From positions 36,883 through 100,882 of the forward strand of contig NZ_CBCSIQ010000016.1 in assembly GCF_965139615.1 (NCBI RefSeq): DNA of 64,000 nucleotides, written 5' to 3'. A program made the translations under genes and the position numbers. This DNA is from Kerstersia similis (GTDB lineage: Bacteria; Pseudomonadota; Gammaproteobacteria; Burkholderiales; Burkholderiaceae_B). A model generated the notes under the pieces. It saw only the letters and a program-made list of their open reading frames with translations. It had not been told where the DNA came from and did not search any database. Position 1 is the stretch's first letter. The number at the start of each line of letters is the position of its first letter. This document shows positions 16,944 through 25,669 of this stretch, piece by piece.

Positions 16944-17633
16944 ATGTCCGATCTGACTGGGAGCGAGCGTCGAAAGCTGGAAAAGCTGCTTGGCATGGGC
17001 GGCGGCTACGTCCTGAACTTTTCCGACCGTACCTTTGGCGATTTCTTCGATGAGTACCGAGTCGAGATTGATGCCGAGAGGTACAAGGCACGGGGCACTT
17101 CCAAGGCCAACAGGATGCGCACGTTCTGGGATGTGGATGGCAATCATGTCGCGGGGCGTGTCATTGGCGGGCTGATCGACTATGCGACCGATGAGCAGTG
17201 CTTTGGCGACAGCAACCCTCTACTCATCGACGACTGTCGGAAGATCGCCCAGCGGCTTCTCAGTGACCAGCCAGTGGCCGAATTGGATGCGCTGACCGCC
17301 ATCGCTGATGAACGGGATTTCGAGGTGGTGGCAGAGCATGTTCGCGAAGCCATCGAGAAGAATCAGCCCGAGGGCGGGCTGGATCGGCTGCATACCTTCG
17401 TCAACAAGTTCATCCGCGTGACGTGCGAGCCACACGGCATCACGATCACTCGTGAAAAGCCGCTGCACAGTGTCTTCGGCGAGTACATCAAGGCGCTACG
17501 AGATGGTGGACATCTTGAGTCGGCCATGACCGAGCGCATCTTGAAGTCCAGTATCTCGGTGCTCGAAGCCTTCAATGACGTGCGCAACAACAAGAGCCTC
17601 GCTCACGACAACCCTATCCTCAACTACGAGTAA
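16944..17633 (+). CDS. Abortive infection C-terminal (Abi_C, HEPN) protein, ends at an in-frame TAA
   Basis: A 229-residue protein, eight bases after the GNAT-like gene, last of the operon. Near its C-terminus it has FNDVRNNKSLAHDNPILNYE, matching the Abi_C/HEPN pattern of Arg-Asn then His that forms an RNase active site in this family. The ORF stops at TAA 17631-17633, immediately after the motif. The expected following helix is still encoded in the same frame downstream (see 17634-17768). The visible product is therefore probably truncated. It keeps the catalytic residues but may be unstable or altered. Confidence 0.75.
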   Translation: MSDLTGSERRKLEKLLGMGGGYVLNFSDRTFGDFFDEYRVEIDAERYKARGTSKANRMRTFWDVDGNHVAGRVIGGLIDYATDEQCFGDSNPLLIDDCRKIAQRLLSDQPVAELDALTAIADERDFEVVAEHVREAIEKNQPEGGLDRLHTFVNKFIRVTCEPHGITITREKPLHSVFGEYIKALRDGGHLESAMTERILKSSISVLEAFNDVRNNKSLAHDNPILNYE

Positions 17634-17768
17634 AGCCTGCTGATCTTCAATCACGTCGCGGCGTCGATCCGCTTCATCAAGGCGCTGGAGATAAAGATCA
17701 AGTCAAAGGCCAAGGCGGCAGAGCAACACGCATCACGACTTCCGTGGGCTGACGACATCCCCTTCTAG
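17634..17768 (+). pseudogene. Detached 3' end of the Abi_C gene
   Basis: Reading on in the same frame after TAA 17631-17633 gives 44 sense codons (SLLIFNHVAASIRFIKALEI, then a Lys/Ala-rich stretch, ending RLPWADDIPF) and a TAG at 17766-17768. The sequence is a good amphipathic helix of the kind that follows the Arg-Asn/His motif in HEPN proteins. One base change (GAA to TAA) would join the two parts. There is no plausible start codon with a ribosome binding site for it as a separate gene. Confidence 0.6.
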
Positions 17769-17806
17769 GCATTGCCCGCAGCACGACGGACGCCCTACGG
17801 GGCATA

Positions 17807-20296
17807 TCAGACAGCGATTTCAACTTGAGCCTGAACGATATTCTCAACCACGGAATAGATGTCGACCGTCTCATCTGGCACCTCGATGCTGACGATCAGG
17901 CTATAGCGAACACTGTTCTGCCAGCGATCTTGTGCTGCGCGGTATTTCCACCAGCCTCCCACAGGATAAACGGCGATTGTTTGCATGTCCGCCAAGGCTG
18001 CGGCAGAACCAGTCCAGATATCGGAGTGCAGCGAGCCTCGCGTCCGAAGCTGAGGGCCAAATTGCCAACCATCTGCATCACCTTCTGGACCGATGTAGTC
18101 ATCTGCATCTGCAAGCGCATTGATAAATGCTCGGAAATTCTCAAGTGACTGGCCAGGCCGAATGACCTCGAAACGCAGGCCATGCGACTGGTAGCTATAT
18201 CGTTGCCTATAGCCTCTCCGACCAGGATTGGGCTCAATGAAGTACGAGAGCGTTACCCTCAGCTTCACCTCTAACTCTGGGGGGAGCTGGCGCAAAATAT
18301 CTGCCGGCCACGGCAGCTCATATAGCTGCATCTCGTTAAGCTTGGGATCGGCCGAACCCGAGGCATCCGCGTTCTTGGTGAATGGTTGAAGATGATCTTG
18401 TGCGACCAGCGTCAATTCATGACCGGCGCTATAGCGCGCACGCTCAAGGTTGGTAACGCCGTATCCGACGCTCCTAAGCATCGTCTCTTTGGCGACCTTG
18501 GGGCTGTGGTGGCCGCTGAGAACTCCGAAACGTTCCCACATGCGCTCAGTCCACTCTGCTGAGTGTGCCAGGAGCCCACGAACTGTCTCTGGCCAATAGT
18601 CCGGGTATTCATCCATGAGAATAGCCGCTTGGCGTGAAACCAATGCGCAGGCGGCACTTGTATCGGCGGATACCTCAAAGAGTTGACCGGCCGCCTTTCC
18701 GGATGTTGTCAGAAGAGAAACTGAGTCAGCATCGGATATGGCCGTCCCATCGGGAGACAGCAAACGATTGCCGCCCTCCGCTACAACATCAGGCTTATAA
18801 GGTGCCTGCTTCTTCCAACCCCAATTGACAGATGACCTAGAGGCAGGAGCTGCATCTCCAGCTCGGGCAAAGGGCGACCACCCATCAAAGCTTGGGTCAT
18901 CATTGGTTGTCTTCTCGGTGTATGCCCCAACCGTCAGGGCATTCCATGCCTGCGCCGGGTCTTCTATCTCCGCAAGATGTAGCTGCTCCCAGTGGTCTAC
19001 GTTTGGCAAGAGGGAGCGATTGTTACCGGCTGAGATCACGAAAAGTCGTTGTTGCCCGTCCTCTGCGCCCGACGAGAATTGATCAACTTCCGCTGACCAT
19101 GAGGTAGGGATTCCGCCTTCCTTTTCCGAGTCGGCCGTTACTGCCAGGGAATAGACGCGCCGCCATTCGGGTCTCGTTGCTTCCAGTTTGTATGCGGTAC
19201 CTACAGTAATTGCGCCGTACAGTTCCGGGTCATTCGCACCGCGCGGCGGTATAATACGCCCCGATTCAATGCGATGCTGTAGAGGTATTTCAGACCGACT
19301 CACCAGCGCGTCATGCAAATCCCCGAATATCGCCAAGCCGGCTTGTCTGGAGCCATGGTCATTGACCTCATCGTAACGCGGCCACTGCGGCTGCCATGTT
19401 TCCGATTGCGGCTGATTGCAGACAGAAGATAGCAATGGATGATTGTAGTTTACGCCGGTATCGAGAATGGCTACAGAAACGGATGCCTCGTCCGAAATTC
19501 TCAACCGTGCGGCCAAATCGCCCACCCATTCACGCTGTTCTTTTGGCGAAGATTCCACCAAGACGTTCGGAGTTTCCTTGGCGCGCCGCAGCTCCTCAAG
19601 AGAAGAGATTAACTCAGGGGCACGTTCCAACTGTTGAGAGGAAGCTCTGATCAGAAATACCATGCTATCGAAGAAACTTAGCGAGGTATTTCCGAGTCGC
19701 CCGCCGATCCTCTCTGATAGCTGTGCCGCAATGATTTGCGGGTCTTCGCCATTACGTCGCTTGAGCCAAAGCTCCCACCAAATTTGTTGATTGGAGTCCT
19801 GGGGGAATAGGCTGGGGGCATCCGTCCAAAACGCACGCAGGTCCGCCAAGCGCATTTCGGCGATACTGTCGATCAAATTGTGATTGCGAGGACCACCTTT
19901 CCCATCTTTCTCCGGGTCAAGATATTGCGTGACCTTCCTTTGAAACGTTTCTCGACGAGTCTCAGGAATGAATACCAGAGCAACCTCGCGATCGCCAACC
20001 TTGCGGCAAGCGTGCAACCTGAAGTCCCGCGTATCTAGACTGTCTAGAGGCAACTTGATGCCGGGGACTCCGACGATCTCTACAAATATCCCCACATCTT
20101 CTGTGATTGGTGGCTCGGCATTCTGCCGTTTCTCATCGTACTGCTGCATTAGATCAGCGTATCTTGCTGACAACTGCTGGCCGTGCGGAATCCGATCTTG
20201 AAGAGGAATGGCCGGGTTTCTACCAGTTCTGCGCGATCTAAAATCTTCGTTGGACAGAAAACCTTCGATCAGAAGGTGCCGCTTCTGGTCTGGCAT
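17807..20296 (-). CDS. ietS: Subtilisin-like serine protease of an ietAS system
   Basis: An 829-residue S8-family protein with no signal peptide, so cytoplasmic. The catalytic Asp is in VAILDTGVNYNHP (about residue 279), the His in NDHGSRQAGL (about 313) and the Ser in DTSAACALVSRQA (about 545). The start at ATG 20296 has AAGGAG just upstream, overlapping the ietA stop; an in-frame GTG six bases earlier is less likely. A cytoplasmic subtilase directly downstream of a small AAA+ ATPase is the IetAS pair, first described as a plasmid maintenance module in Agrobacterium and later shown to be antiphage. It faces the defence operon tail-to-tail. Confidence 0.82.
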   Translation of the reverse strand: MPDQKRHLLIEGFLSNEDFRSRRTGRNPAIPLQDRIPHGQQLSARYADLMQQYDEKRQNAEPPITEDVGIFVEIVGVPGIKLPLDSLDTRDFRLHACRKVGDREVALVFIPETRRETFQRKVTQYLDPEKDGKGGPRNHNLIDSIAEMRLADLRAFWTDAPSLFPQDSNQQIWWELWLKRRNGEDPQIIAAQLSERIGGRLGNTSLSFFDSMVFLIRASSQQLERAPELISSLEELRRAKETPNVLVESSPKEQREWVGDLAARLRISDEASVSVAILDTGVNYNHPLLSSVCNQPQSETWQPQWPRYDEVNDHGSRQAGLAIFGDLHDALVSRSEIPLQHRIESGRIIPPRGANDPELYGAITVGTAYKLEATRPEWRRVYSLAVTADSEKEGGIPTSWSAEVDQFSSGAEDGQQRLFVISAGNNRSLLPNVDHWEQLHLAEIEDPAQAWNALTVGAYTEKTTNDDPSFDGWSPFARAGDAAPASRSSVNWGWKKQAPYKPDVVAEGGNRLLSPDGTAISDADSVSLLTTSGKAAGQLFEVSADTSAACALVSRQAAILMDEYPDYWPETVRGLLAHSAEWTERMWERFGVLSGHHSPKVAKETMLRSVGYGVTNLERARYSAGHELTLVAQDHLQPFTKNADASGSADPKLNEMQLYELPWPADILRQLPPELEVKLRVTLSYFIEPNPGRRGYRQRYSYQSHGLRFEVIRPGQSLENFRAFINALADADDYIGPEGDADGWQFGPQLRTRGSLHSDIWTGSAAALADMQTIAVYPVGGWWKYRAAQDRWQNSVRYSLIVSIEVPDETVDIYSVVENIVQAQVEIAV

Positions 20297-20305
20297 AACC
20301 ACTCC

Positions 20306-21289
20306 TTATTCTTTGCCAGCTTGACGTTGCTCAATCGCCTTCAATACAAGCGTGGTAGACAGTTTATTGTCATGATGAAGAACCGCCTCTTTCGCCGCAT
20401 CTTCGCAGGCTCGTGTCACTTCCGCAGCGCTCAGGCCGTGAGCTGCCGCAGTAACCTCATTCCAAGCAAGAGATCGGGTCTCGAACATGGCCAGCCGGTT
20501 CTCGATAATCTTCTGAATTTGGTCATCGCACGGCTTCTCAAACCGAATGATGTCGTCAAATCTGCGATAAAGCGCCTTGTCTAGCAGCTCGGGATGGTTG
20601 GTCGCGGCGACGATAATGCTTTCGGAGTCGTCCTGCTCCACGAAAAGAAGGAACGAGTTCAAAACGCGCCGAATTTCCCCTACATCATTTTGCGCTCCGC
20701 GCTGGGTGCCGATGGCGTCGAACTCGTCGAAGAGATAGACCGCCCGAGTTTGCTTGATGTGGTCAAAAACAAGTCGCAACTTTGCTGCGGTTTCCCCCAT
20801 GAACCTAGTAATCAAACTATCAAGAACAATCGTATAGAGCGGTAGTTTCAGCTCTGTCGCAAGCACAGAGGCAGACATTGTCTTTCCCGTTCCTGGCGGT
20901 CCGGTGAACAGGAGCTTGCGTCGCGGGAGCAATCCAAATTGGGAAAGGCGATCTTTTTGTCGTTGCTCAAGCAATACGCGATGGAGGCGCTCCAGAACCT
21001 CGGCACCGAGGACCAGCTCGCCAATTCTTACTGTCGAGTGCGTAAGCTCAAGCAATCCCCTTAAGTCGCCTTTGGGTTGCTGAACAAGTGGCGTTGGTTT
21101 TACCGGCGCGAGCCCCAAGTTGCTATTAACTTGGGATTTTTCAACCATCTCCTTAATATCGCTGGCCAGTTTACGATGGCCTTGGCGAGCCTCTTGAGCT
21201 GCGACCTGCAAAGCCGTAGCGTAGAAGCGCTGATCGTCCCGATCAGCATGGCTTCTTAAAAGTGCTTTAATTTGCTCGGCTGTGGCCAT
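20306..21289 (-). CDS. ietA: AAA+ ATPase of an ietAS system
   Basis: A 327-residue AAA+ ATPase. Walker A is GPPGTGKT (near residue 132), Walker B is AVYLFDEFDAIG (near residue 188) and sensor 1 is IIVAATNHPELLDKALYRRFD, with the arginine finger in the final RRFD. The N-terminal 80 residues are helical and probably recruit partner or substrate. It lies nine bases upstream of the protease start, so the two are co-expressed. In the described system both genes are needed for phage protection. By analogy the ATPase controls or feeds the protease. Confidence 0.82.
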   Translation of the reverse strand: MATAEQIKALLRSHADRDDQRFYATALQVAAQEARQGHRKLASDIKEMVEKSQVNSNLGLAPVKPTPLVQQPKGDLRGLLELTHSTVRIGELVLGAEVLERLHRVLLEQRQKDRLSQFGLLPRRKLLFTGPPGTGKTMSASVLATELKLPLYTIVLDSLITRFMGETAAKLRLVFDHIKQTRAVYLFDEFDAIGTQRGAQNDVGEIRRVLNSFLLFVEQDDSESIIVAATNHPELLDKALYRRFDDIIRFEKPCDDQIQKIIENRLAMFETRSLAWNEVTAAAHGLSAAEVTRACEDAAKEAVLHHDNKLSTTLVLKAIEQRQAGKE

Positions 21290-21326
21290 TTTTTCACCAA
21301 TACTCTTATCTCATAATCCTAACGCA

Positions 21327-21905
21327 TCACGGGCCATCTGACCCTTTCCCCTTTCGTGCTGCCGGGGGGAGCGGGATGAAGTTTGGCAACGCCGCCACCC
21401 GTTCTTGCGCATCTTCTATCTCTGCCGCCAGCATCGGATCGTCGTAAGGGCTGGCAACAAGATCATCCGGCGTCGGCGTTTCGCTCTTCGACGGACGCCC
21501 TCGCGCTCGGCTTGGCCTTGGGTGCCCAGCCTTCTCCAGCGCCTTCGCCAGCACATCCAGAGCCTCCCAAATCCGCTCAGGCCGGACTGGCTCCACTCCA
21601 GCAGCCAGTGCTTTTGCCGCCCACCCCATGTGCTCGGCAGCGTGCAACAAGTGGCTTTTCTGCTTGTACTCAGCAAGCTGCCGGTCTCTCTCGGCCATCC
21701 ATTCCCTGAACTCTTCACGCTCGGCGTCAGTCAGGATGGCTTCAATGTCAGGCGGCAGTGCCGTTGCCCAGCGATCCACAGTCCCTAGCATAATCTGTCT
21801 GGAACGCTTTTTCTCACGGTCATAGGCGTAGCGTAGCAGGGAGATTGATTTTCCCTGTCGTGTGTTTCCGCTTTTATCGCGGTAAGTTTGCACACGTATA
21901 TGCAT
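21327..21905 (-). CDS. Hypothetical protein of the integrase-proximal region
   Basis: A 192-residue basic protein starting MHIRVQTYRDKSGNTRQGK. Residues 1-45 look like beta strands with many Arg/Lys (SLLRYAYDREKKRSRQIM). The middle is helical (EREEFREWMAERDRQLAEYKQ) and the tail Pro-rich with RARGRPSKSE, an AT-hook-like RGRP. A nucleic-acid-binding role is possible from composition only. No family is recognised. It is the next gene upstream of ietA on the same strand, 37 bases away. Confidence 0.55.
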   Translation of the reverse strand: MHIRVQTYRDKSGNTRQGKSISLLRYAYDREKKRSRQIMLGTVDRWATALPPDIEAILTDAEREEFREWMAERDRQLAEYKQKSHLLHAAEHMGWAAKALAAGVEPVRPERIWEALDVLAKALEKAGHPRPSRARGRPSKSETPTPDDLVASPYDDPMLAAEIEDAQERVAALPNFIPLPPAARKGKGSDGP

Positions 21906-21978
21906 CGAAATTGCGCTTCTCTATATGCGGATTTTTTAGATGATAGTCCTGACGAAAGGCTTGGGGGAAGCCTTTTCG

Positions 21979-22683
21979 CTACTCCACCAGCTTAATGCCG
22001 TTGAACTCAGGCATTTCACGCAGGAAAAGCCGGAAGTTCTCAGCATCCCCCGCCGTAACTGATATTTTTCCTTCTGAAAACACCACCTTCTCTTCGTCAG
22101 GATCGGTCAGCATCTGAAAGCCCAGCTTGACGATGGCGGCGGCTGTGCCCCAATGCAGCTTCTTCGCATCGGCTTCCAGCATGGCGAACATCACGCAGCG
22201 CATGGCTGTCGTCACATTGCGCTCACTTATGTCACGATCATTGCGCGTATTGCACGGGATTCCAAACATACAGAGCGTTTTGACAATATTTTTCGCCGTC
22301 CGCCTTTTCCGCAGCCGCACGATGTCCGCCTGTTCACCCTTAATAATTGAAGCCAAGGCTACGGCGTCTTGCTCTAGGCGTTGCAAAGCGCCTTGCTGTA
22401 ACGAGAGTTGGGCGGTTTGGCCATAGTTGGAGTTCAGGCTTTTTTCGTCTTTGTCATCTAGGTTGTTGATTGCAGACCAAAGGCGATGCGCGTCAGACGC
22501 AACCTTTTCAAGCGCCCGGATACGCGATGTATCAGGCGGGGTATCGGTGATGCTCCAGCCATTCGCCAGCCACCGGAAAAGCAGCTTTTTGTGGTCATGT
22601 GGCAGTTTCCTGACTGACTCACAGCGCAGGATGTCCTTCACCAGCGCGAAGCGGAACTGACGCCGCTCATCAGCCTTTGTCAT
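21979..22683 (-). CDS. Hypothetical protein, overlaps the integrase gene
   Basis: A 234-residue soluble, helical protein whose start lies inside the end of the integrase gene (14-base overlap), so the two are probably transcribed together. It contains basic helices (IVRLRKRRTAKNIVKTLCMFGI). No helix-turn-helix, signal peptide or membrane segment is clear. An accessory role in excision or island maintenance is possible from position only. Confidence 0.6.
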   Translation of the reverse strand: MTKADERRQFRFALVKDILRCESVRKLPHDHKKLLFRWLANGWSITDTPPDTSRIRALEKVASDAHRLWSAINNLDDKDEKSLNSNYGQTAQLSLQQGALQRLEQDAVALASIIKGEQADIVRLRKRRTAKNIVKTLCMFGIPCNTRNDRDISERNVTTAMRCVMFAMLEADAKKLHWGTAAAIVKLGFQMLTDPDEEKVVFSEGKISVTAGDAENFRLFLREMPEFNGIKLVE

Positions 22684-23923
22684 TGGCAGCCTCCCGCTTC
22701 CAGATTTCGAGTTTGTCCGCCCATGCCTGCATCATGCCCCGCCGCTCTTCGAGGTAGGTGGCATGGTTGTAGGTGCGGCGCACCGAGTTGGGTTCCGCGT
22801 GGGCAAGCTGCGCCTCAATGGCATCCGGGCGATAGCCCATTTCGTTCAGCCGGGTGCTGCCCGTGGTTCTGGTGCCATGCGGGCTGTAGGTGCCGCTCCA
22901 ACCCAGCACCTTGAGCGCCTGCCGGATCGAATGCACCGACATCGGCCTGTTGCGGTCATCCCTGCCAGGGAAGAGGTGAGTCCGGTCGCCGCTGATGGCG
23001 TGCAGGCGGCGCAGCATCTCTACGGCTTGCGACGGCAGCGGCACAACATGCTCGCGACGGGCTTTCATGCGCCGGGCTGGGATCGTCCAAAGCGCTGCAT
23101 CGAGATCAAATTCAGCCCATTCCGCTTCTGCCGCTTCGCTGGGACGCGCCAGTGTCCACCACATCAACTGGATGCAGAAATTGACCTGATAGCCGCAGCG
23201 GTGGTTGTCGAAGTCGTTGAGCAGCTTGCCGATCTGCGCGGTGGTTAGCGCCGTCTTGTGCTGTGTCTTGTTAGCGGGCAGCGCCTTGCGGACGGGCCAG
23301 ACAGGATCGTTGTCTGCCCGCAAGGTGGCGACGGCCAATTCGAAGATGCTGGACATGGTGCGTTTCGCTTCCGCGGCGACGGTCGGCGCACCGCGCTTCA
23401 CGGTCTTGGTGAGGATGTCGAGAACGTGCGCCGGGGTGATGTCGCGCACCGGGAGCTTGCCGATGCTGGGGAAAACCACCCGCTCCAGCATGTCCAGGCG
23501 GCGTTTCTTGGTGATGTCCTCCCAGTCCCGCAGAGCCAGCCACTCTTTGGCGACGGTCTCGAAGGTATTGGCGGAATCCTCTTCGCGCTTGAGGCGCTCA
23601 AGCTGCCGATGCTGGACGGGGTTGATGCCCTGCTTGACCAGTTTCCGCGCTTCCTCGCACTTGTCCCGCGCTTCGGCAAGGCTGACGGCGGGGTAGTCGC
23701 CCAGCGCAAACCACGATCCCTTGCCGCCCAGCTTGAAGCGGTAGCGCCAAGCCTTTACCCCATTGGGCTTCACTTCGAGGTAAAGGCCGCGAAAGTCATT
23801 CAGGCGGTAGAGCTGCTCCTTCGGTTTGGCAGCACGGCAGTGGGCATCTGTCAGCACGGTGTCACGGGATCGGCAATAAGGAACGACAGAAGGATCATAT
23901 ACACCTTCTGTCGCCTCGTCCAA
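22670..23923 (-). CDS. int: P4-type tyrosine integrase of the element
   Basis: A 417-residue site-specific recombinase. The N-terminal arm-binding (DUF4102) domain is seen in LTDAHCRAAKPKEQLYRLND and GLYLEVKPNGVKAWRYRFKL. The catalytic domain shows Arg in TLARPSEAAEAEW (near residue 263), His-x-x-Arg in SPHGTRTTGSTRLNE (near residue 350) and the nucleophile Tyr in VRRTYNHATY (near residue 391). Family members often begin at the LTD segment, so a GTG start at 23857 is a serious alternative to the ATG at 23923. It lies at the right end of the element, transcribed inward, the usual arrangement next to an attachment site. Confidence 0.9.
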   Translation of the reverse strand: MDEATEGVYDPSVVPYCRSRDTVLTDAHCRAAKPKEQLYRLNDFRGLYLEVKPNGVKAWRYRFKLGGKGSWFALGDYPAVSLAEARDKCEEARKLVKQGINPVQHRQLERLKREEDSANTFETVAKEWLALRDWEDITKKRRLDMLERVVFPSIGKLPVRDITPAHVLDILTKTVKRGAPTVAAEAKRTMSSIFELAVATLRADNDPVWPVRKALPANKTQHKTALTTAQIGKLLNDFDNHRCGYQVNFCIQLMWWTLARPSEAAEAEWAEFDLDAALWTIPARRMKARREHVVPLPSQAVEMLRRLHAISGDRTHLFPGRDDRNRPMSVHSIRQALKVLGWSGTYSPHGTRTTGSTRLNEMGYRPDAIEAQLAHAEPNSVRRTYNHATYLEERRGMMQAWADKLEIWKREAANDKG

Positions 23924-24078
23924 TCTTCGTATACACCAGCGTAGTCACTTTGCGCGAGCAAGGCCGAGCAATCCCATGAAATCCATGGAAATGAAAAACC
24001 CCGGAATTTCCGGGGTTCTAGCGCTGCTTCCTGGGTTTTAAGCAATCTTGTGAAATGCTGAGAAATGGCTCTCTAGGG
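23924..24078. other. Right end of the integrated element, presumed attachment-site region
   Basis: The 155 bases between the integrase start and the 3' end of ychF contain the switch from element to chromosome. No tRNA gene is present, although P4-type integrases usually use tRNA 3' ends. A small dyad (CCATGAAATCCATGG) lies at about 23974-23988, just left of the ychF terminator. If that terminator is native, the junction lies between about 23,860 and 23,997. The exact att core cannot be fixed without the other end of the element, which is outside the window. Confidence 0.5.
23997..24017 (-). terminator. Rho-independent terminator of ychF
   Basis: AACCCCGGAA and TTCCGGGGTT form a perfect inverted repeat. 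On the minus strand the stem is followed by a five-T run. It lies about 60 bases past the ychF stop, in the right orientation to end ychF transcription and shield it from the integrase. Confidence 0.75.
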
Positions 24079-25170
24079 TCAGACGTTGAACAGGAAGTTC
24101 AGCACATCCCCATCCTTCACCACGTATTCCTTGCCTTCGGCGCGCATCTTGCCTGCATCCTTGGCGCCCTGCTCGCCCTTGAAGGAAATGAAGTCTTCGT
24201 AGGCAATGGTCTGGGCGCGAATGAAGCCGCGTTCGAAGTCGGTGTGGATGACGCCCGCAGCCTGGGGGGCGGTGGCGCCGATGGGTACAGTCCAGGCGCG
24301 GACTTCCTTCACGCCGGCCGTGAAGTAGGTTTGCAAGCCCAGCAGTTTGAAGGCGGCGCGGATCAGGCGGTTCAGGCCCGGTTCTTCCATGCCCATGTCG
24401 GCCAGGAAGGCCTTGCGGTCTTCGTCTTCCAGATCGACGATTTCCGATTCAATGGCGGCACAGATGGCCACGACCGGCGCGTTGCGCTCGGCGGCGTAGG
24501 CCTTCAGGCGGTCCAGCATGGGGTTGTTGTCGAAGCCGTCGTCACTGACGTTGCCGACGTACATGGCCGGCTTGGCCGTGATGAAGCACAGCGGCGCCAG
24601 CAGTTTCAAGTCGTCTTCGCTCAGACCCTGGCTGCGGATGGATTTGCCTTCGTTGAGTTCGCCGATGGCTTTTTCCAGGATGGCGACCAGCTTCTGCGCA
24701 TCCTTGTCGCCAGCGCGGGCGGTTTTCTGGAAGCGATGCAGGGCTTTTTCAGCGGTCTGCAGGTCGGCCAGCGCCAGTTCGGTTTCGATGACTTCGATGT
24801 CGGCGATGGGATCTACCTTGCCCGCAACGTGCACGACGTTGGGGTCTTCGAAGCAGCGCACGACGTTGACGATGGCGTTGGTTTCGCGGATGTGGGCCAG
24901 GAACTGGTTGCCCAGGCCTTCACCCTTGCTGGCGCCAGCCACCAGGCCGGCAATGTCCACGAATTCGACGGTGGCCGGCAGGATGCGCTCGGGCTTGACG
25001 ATCTCCGCGAGCTTGTCCAGGCGGGGGTCGGGCACTTCCACGACGCCGACGTTGGGCTCGATGGTGCAGAAGGGATAGTTTTCCGCCGCGATGCCGGCAC
25101 GGGTAAGCGCATTGAAAAGCGTCGATTTGCCCACGTTGGGCAGGCCGACGATGCCACATTGCAAAGCCAT
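24079..25170 (-). CDS. ychF: Redox-regulated ATPase YchF (Obg family)
   Basis: A 363-residue P-loop protein, the same length as E. coli YchF. It begins MALQCGIVGLPNVGKSTLFN with the G1 loop at once, and contains DIAGLVAGASKGEGLGN (G3/switch II) and a C-terminal TGS-like domain ending DGDVLNFLFNV. The longer in-frame upstream start adds residues absent from the family, so the ATG at 25170 is preferred. YchF binds ATP in preference to GTP, associates with ribosomes and affects translation and oxidative stress response. Its 3' end borders the mobile element and is intact. Confidence 0.93.
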   Translation of the reverse strand: MALQCGIVGLPNVGKSTLFNALTRAGIAAENYPFCTIEPNVGVVEVPDPRLDKLAEIVKPERILPATVEFVDIAGLVAGASKGEGLGNQFLAHIRETNAIVNVVRCFEDPNVVHVAGKVDPIADIEVIETELALADLQTAEKALHRFQKTARAGDKDAQKLVAILEKAIGELNEGKSIRSQGLSEDDLKLLAPLCFITAKPAMYVGNVSDDGFDNNPMLDRLKAYAAERNAPVVAICAAIESEIVDLEDEDRKAFLADMGMEEPGLNRLIRAAFKLLGLQTYFTAGVKEVRAWTVPIGATAPQAAGVIHTDFERGFIRAQTIAYEDFISFKGEQGAKDAGKMRAEGKEYVVKDGDVLNFLFNV

Positions 25171-25669
25171 GAGAGTCCTGTATGAAGAAAAGCCGATGCA
25201 GACAGGCATCGGCCATAGAGGCGGAACAGCAGTTTGTTGCCCAGCATTTTACCGTGAAAGACGGCCAGGAACCGGCAACTTGCCCGCCTGATCACCGACA
25301 AAGGGCGCAGACAACCCAGGTTTTCATGCTTGTGGCCCACATCCAGCCACCGCGACTGCCCAGCCGCCGGCCGTCCCGCCTGCCCACCACCCGGCCTGTA
25401 CTGGGGTTTGCATGCGCAGTCAGGCCACTCCAGCAGCCGGGCCGCGCAGCGGAATGGCGCATGCCCCAGGCAGGCCCAGGCAAGCAGGCCAGTCCCGGCC
25501 AGGAACCTGCCCCGACAGGCCGTCAAACCGCATATCGGGATGACATTCACCCATTAACCGGCCGCATAGCGTCACCGCCAGCTGGCGGTGGCCGGCCCTT
25601 AGCTAGGTTATACCTAATGCCAGGTTGTACCGAACGCCCGGGCCGATGCCTAACGCCCGGGCTTATGCC
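25171..25669. repeat. Gene-free region between ychF and dsdA with short repeats
   Basis: About 500 bases with no convincing gene; the ORFs across it lack family features. At 25573-25590 lies a perfect 18-base palindrome (CACCGCCAGCTGGCGGTG). Two copies of AACGCCCGGGC start 19 bases apart (25633-25643 and 25652-25662), among several copies of ATGCC spaced through 25616-25675. This repeated segment abuts the dsdA stop and could act in transcription termination or mRNA 3'-end stability. The right part must also hold the ychF promoter, which I cannot place. Confidence 0.4.

Noticed and set aside
714..24000. Insertion sequences or transposase genes in the element
   Set aside because: No transposase signature or terminal inverted repeats were seen; the only recombinases are the serine recombinase and the tyrosine integrase.
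23941..24078. tRNA or tRNA fragment as integration target
   Set aside because: No cloverleaf or T-loop GTTCGAATC-like sequence could be found on either strand.
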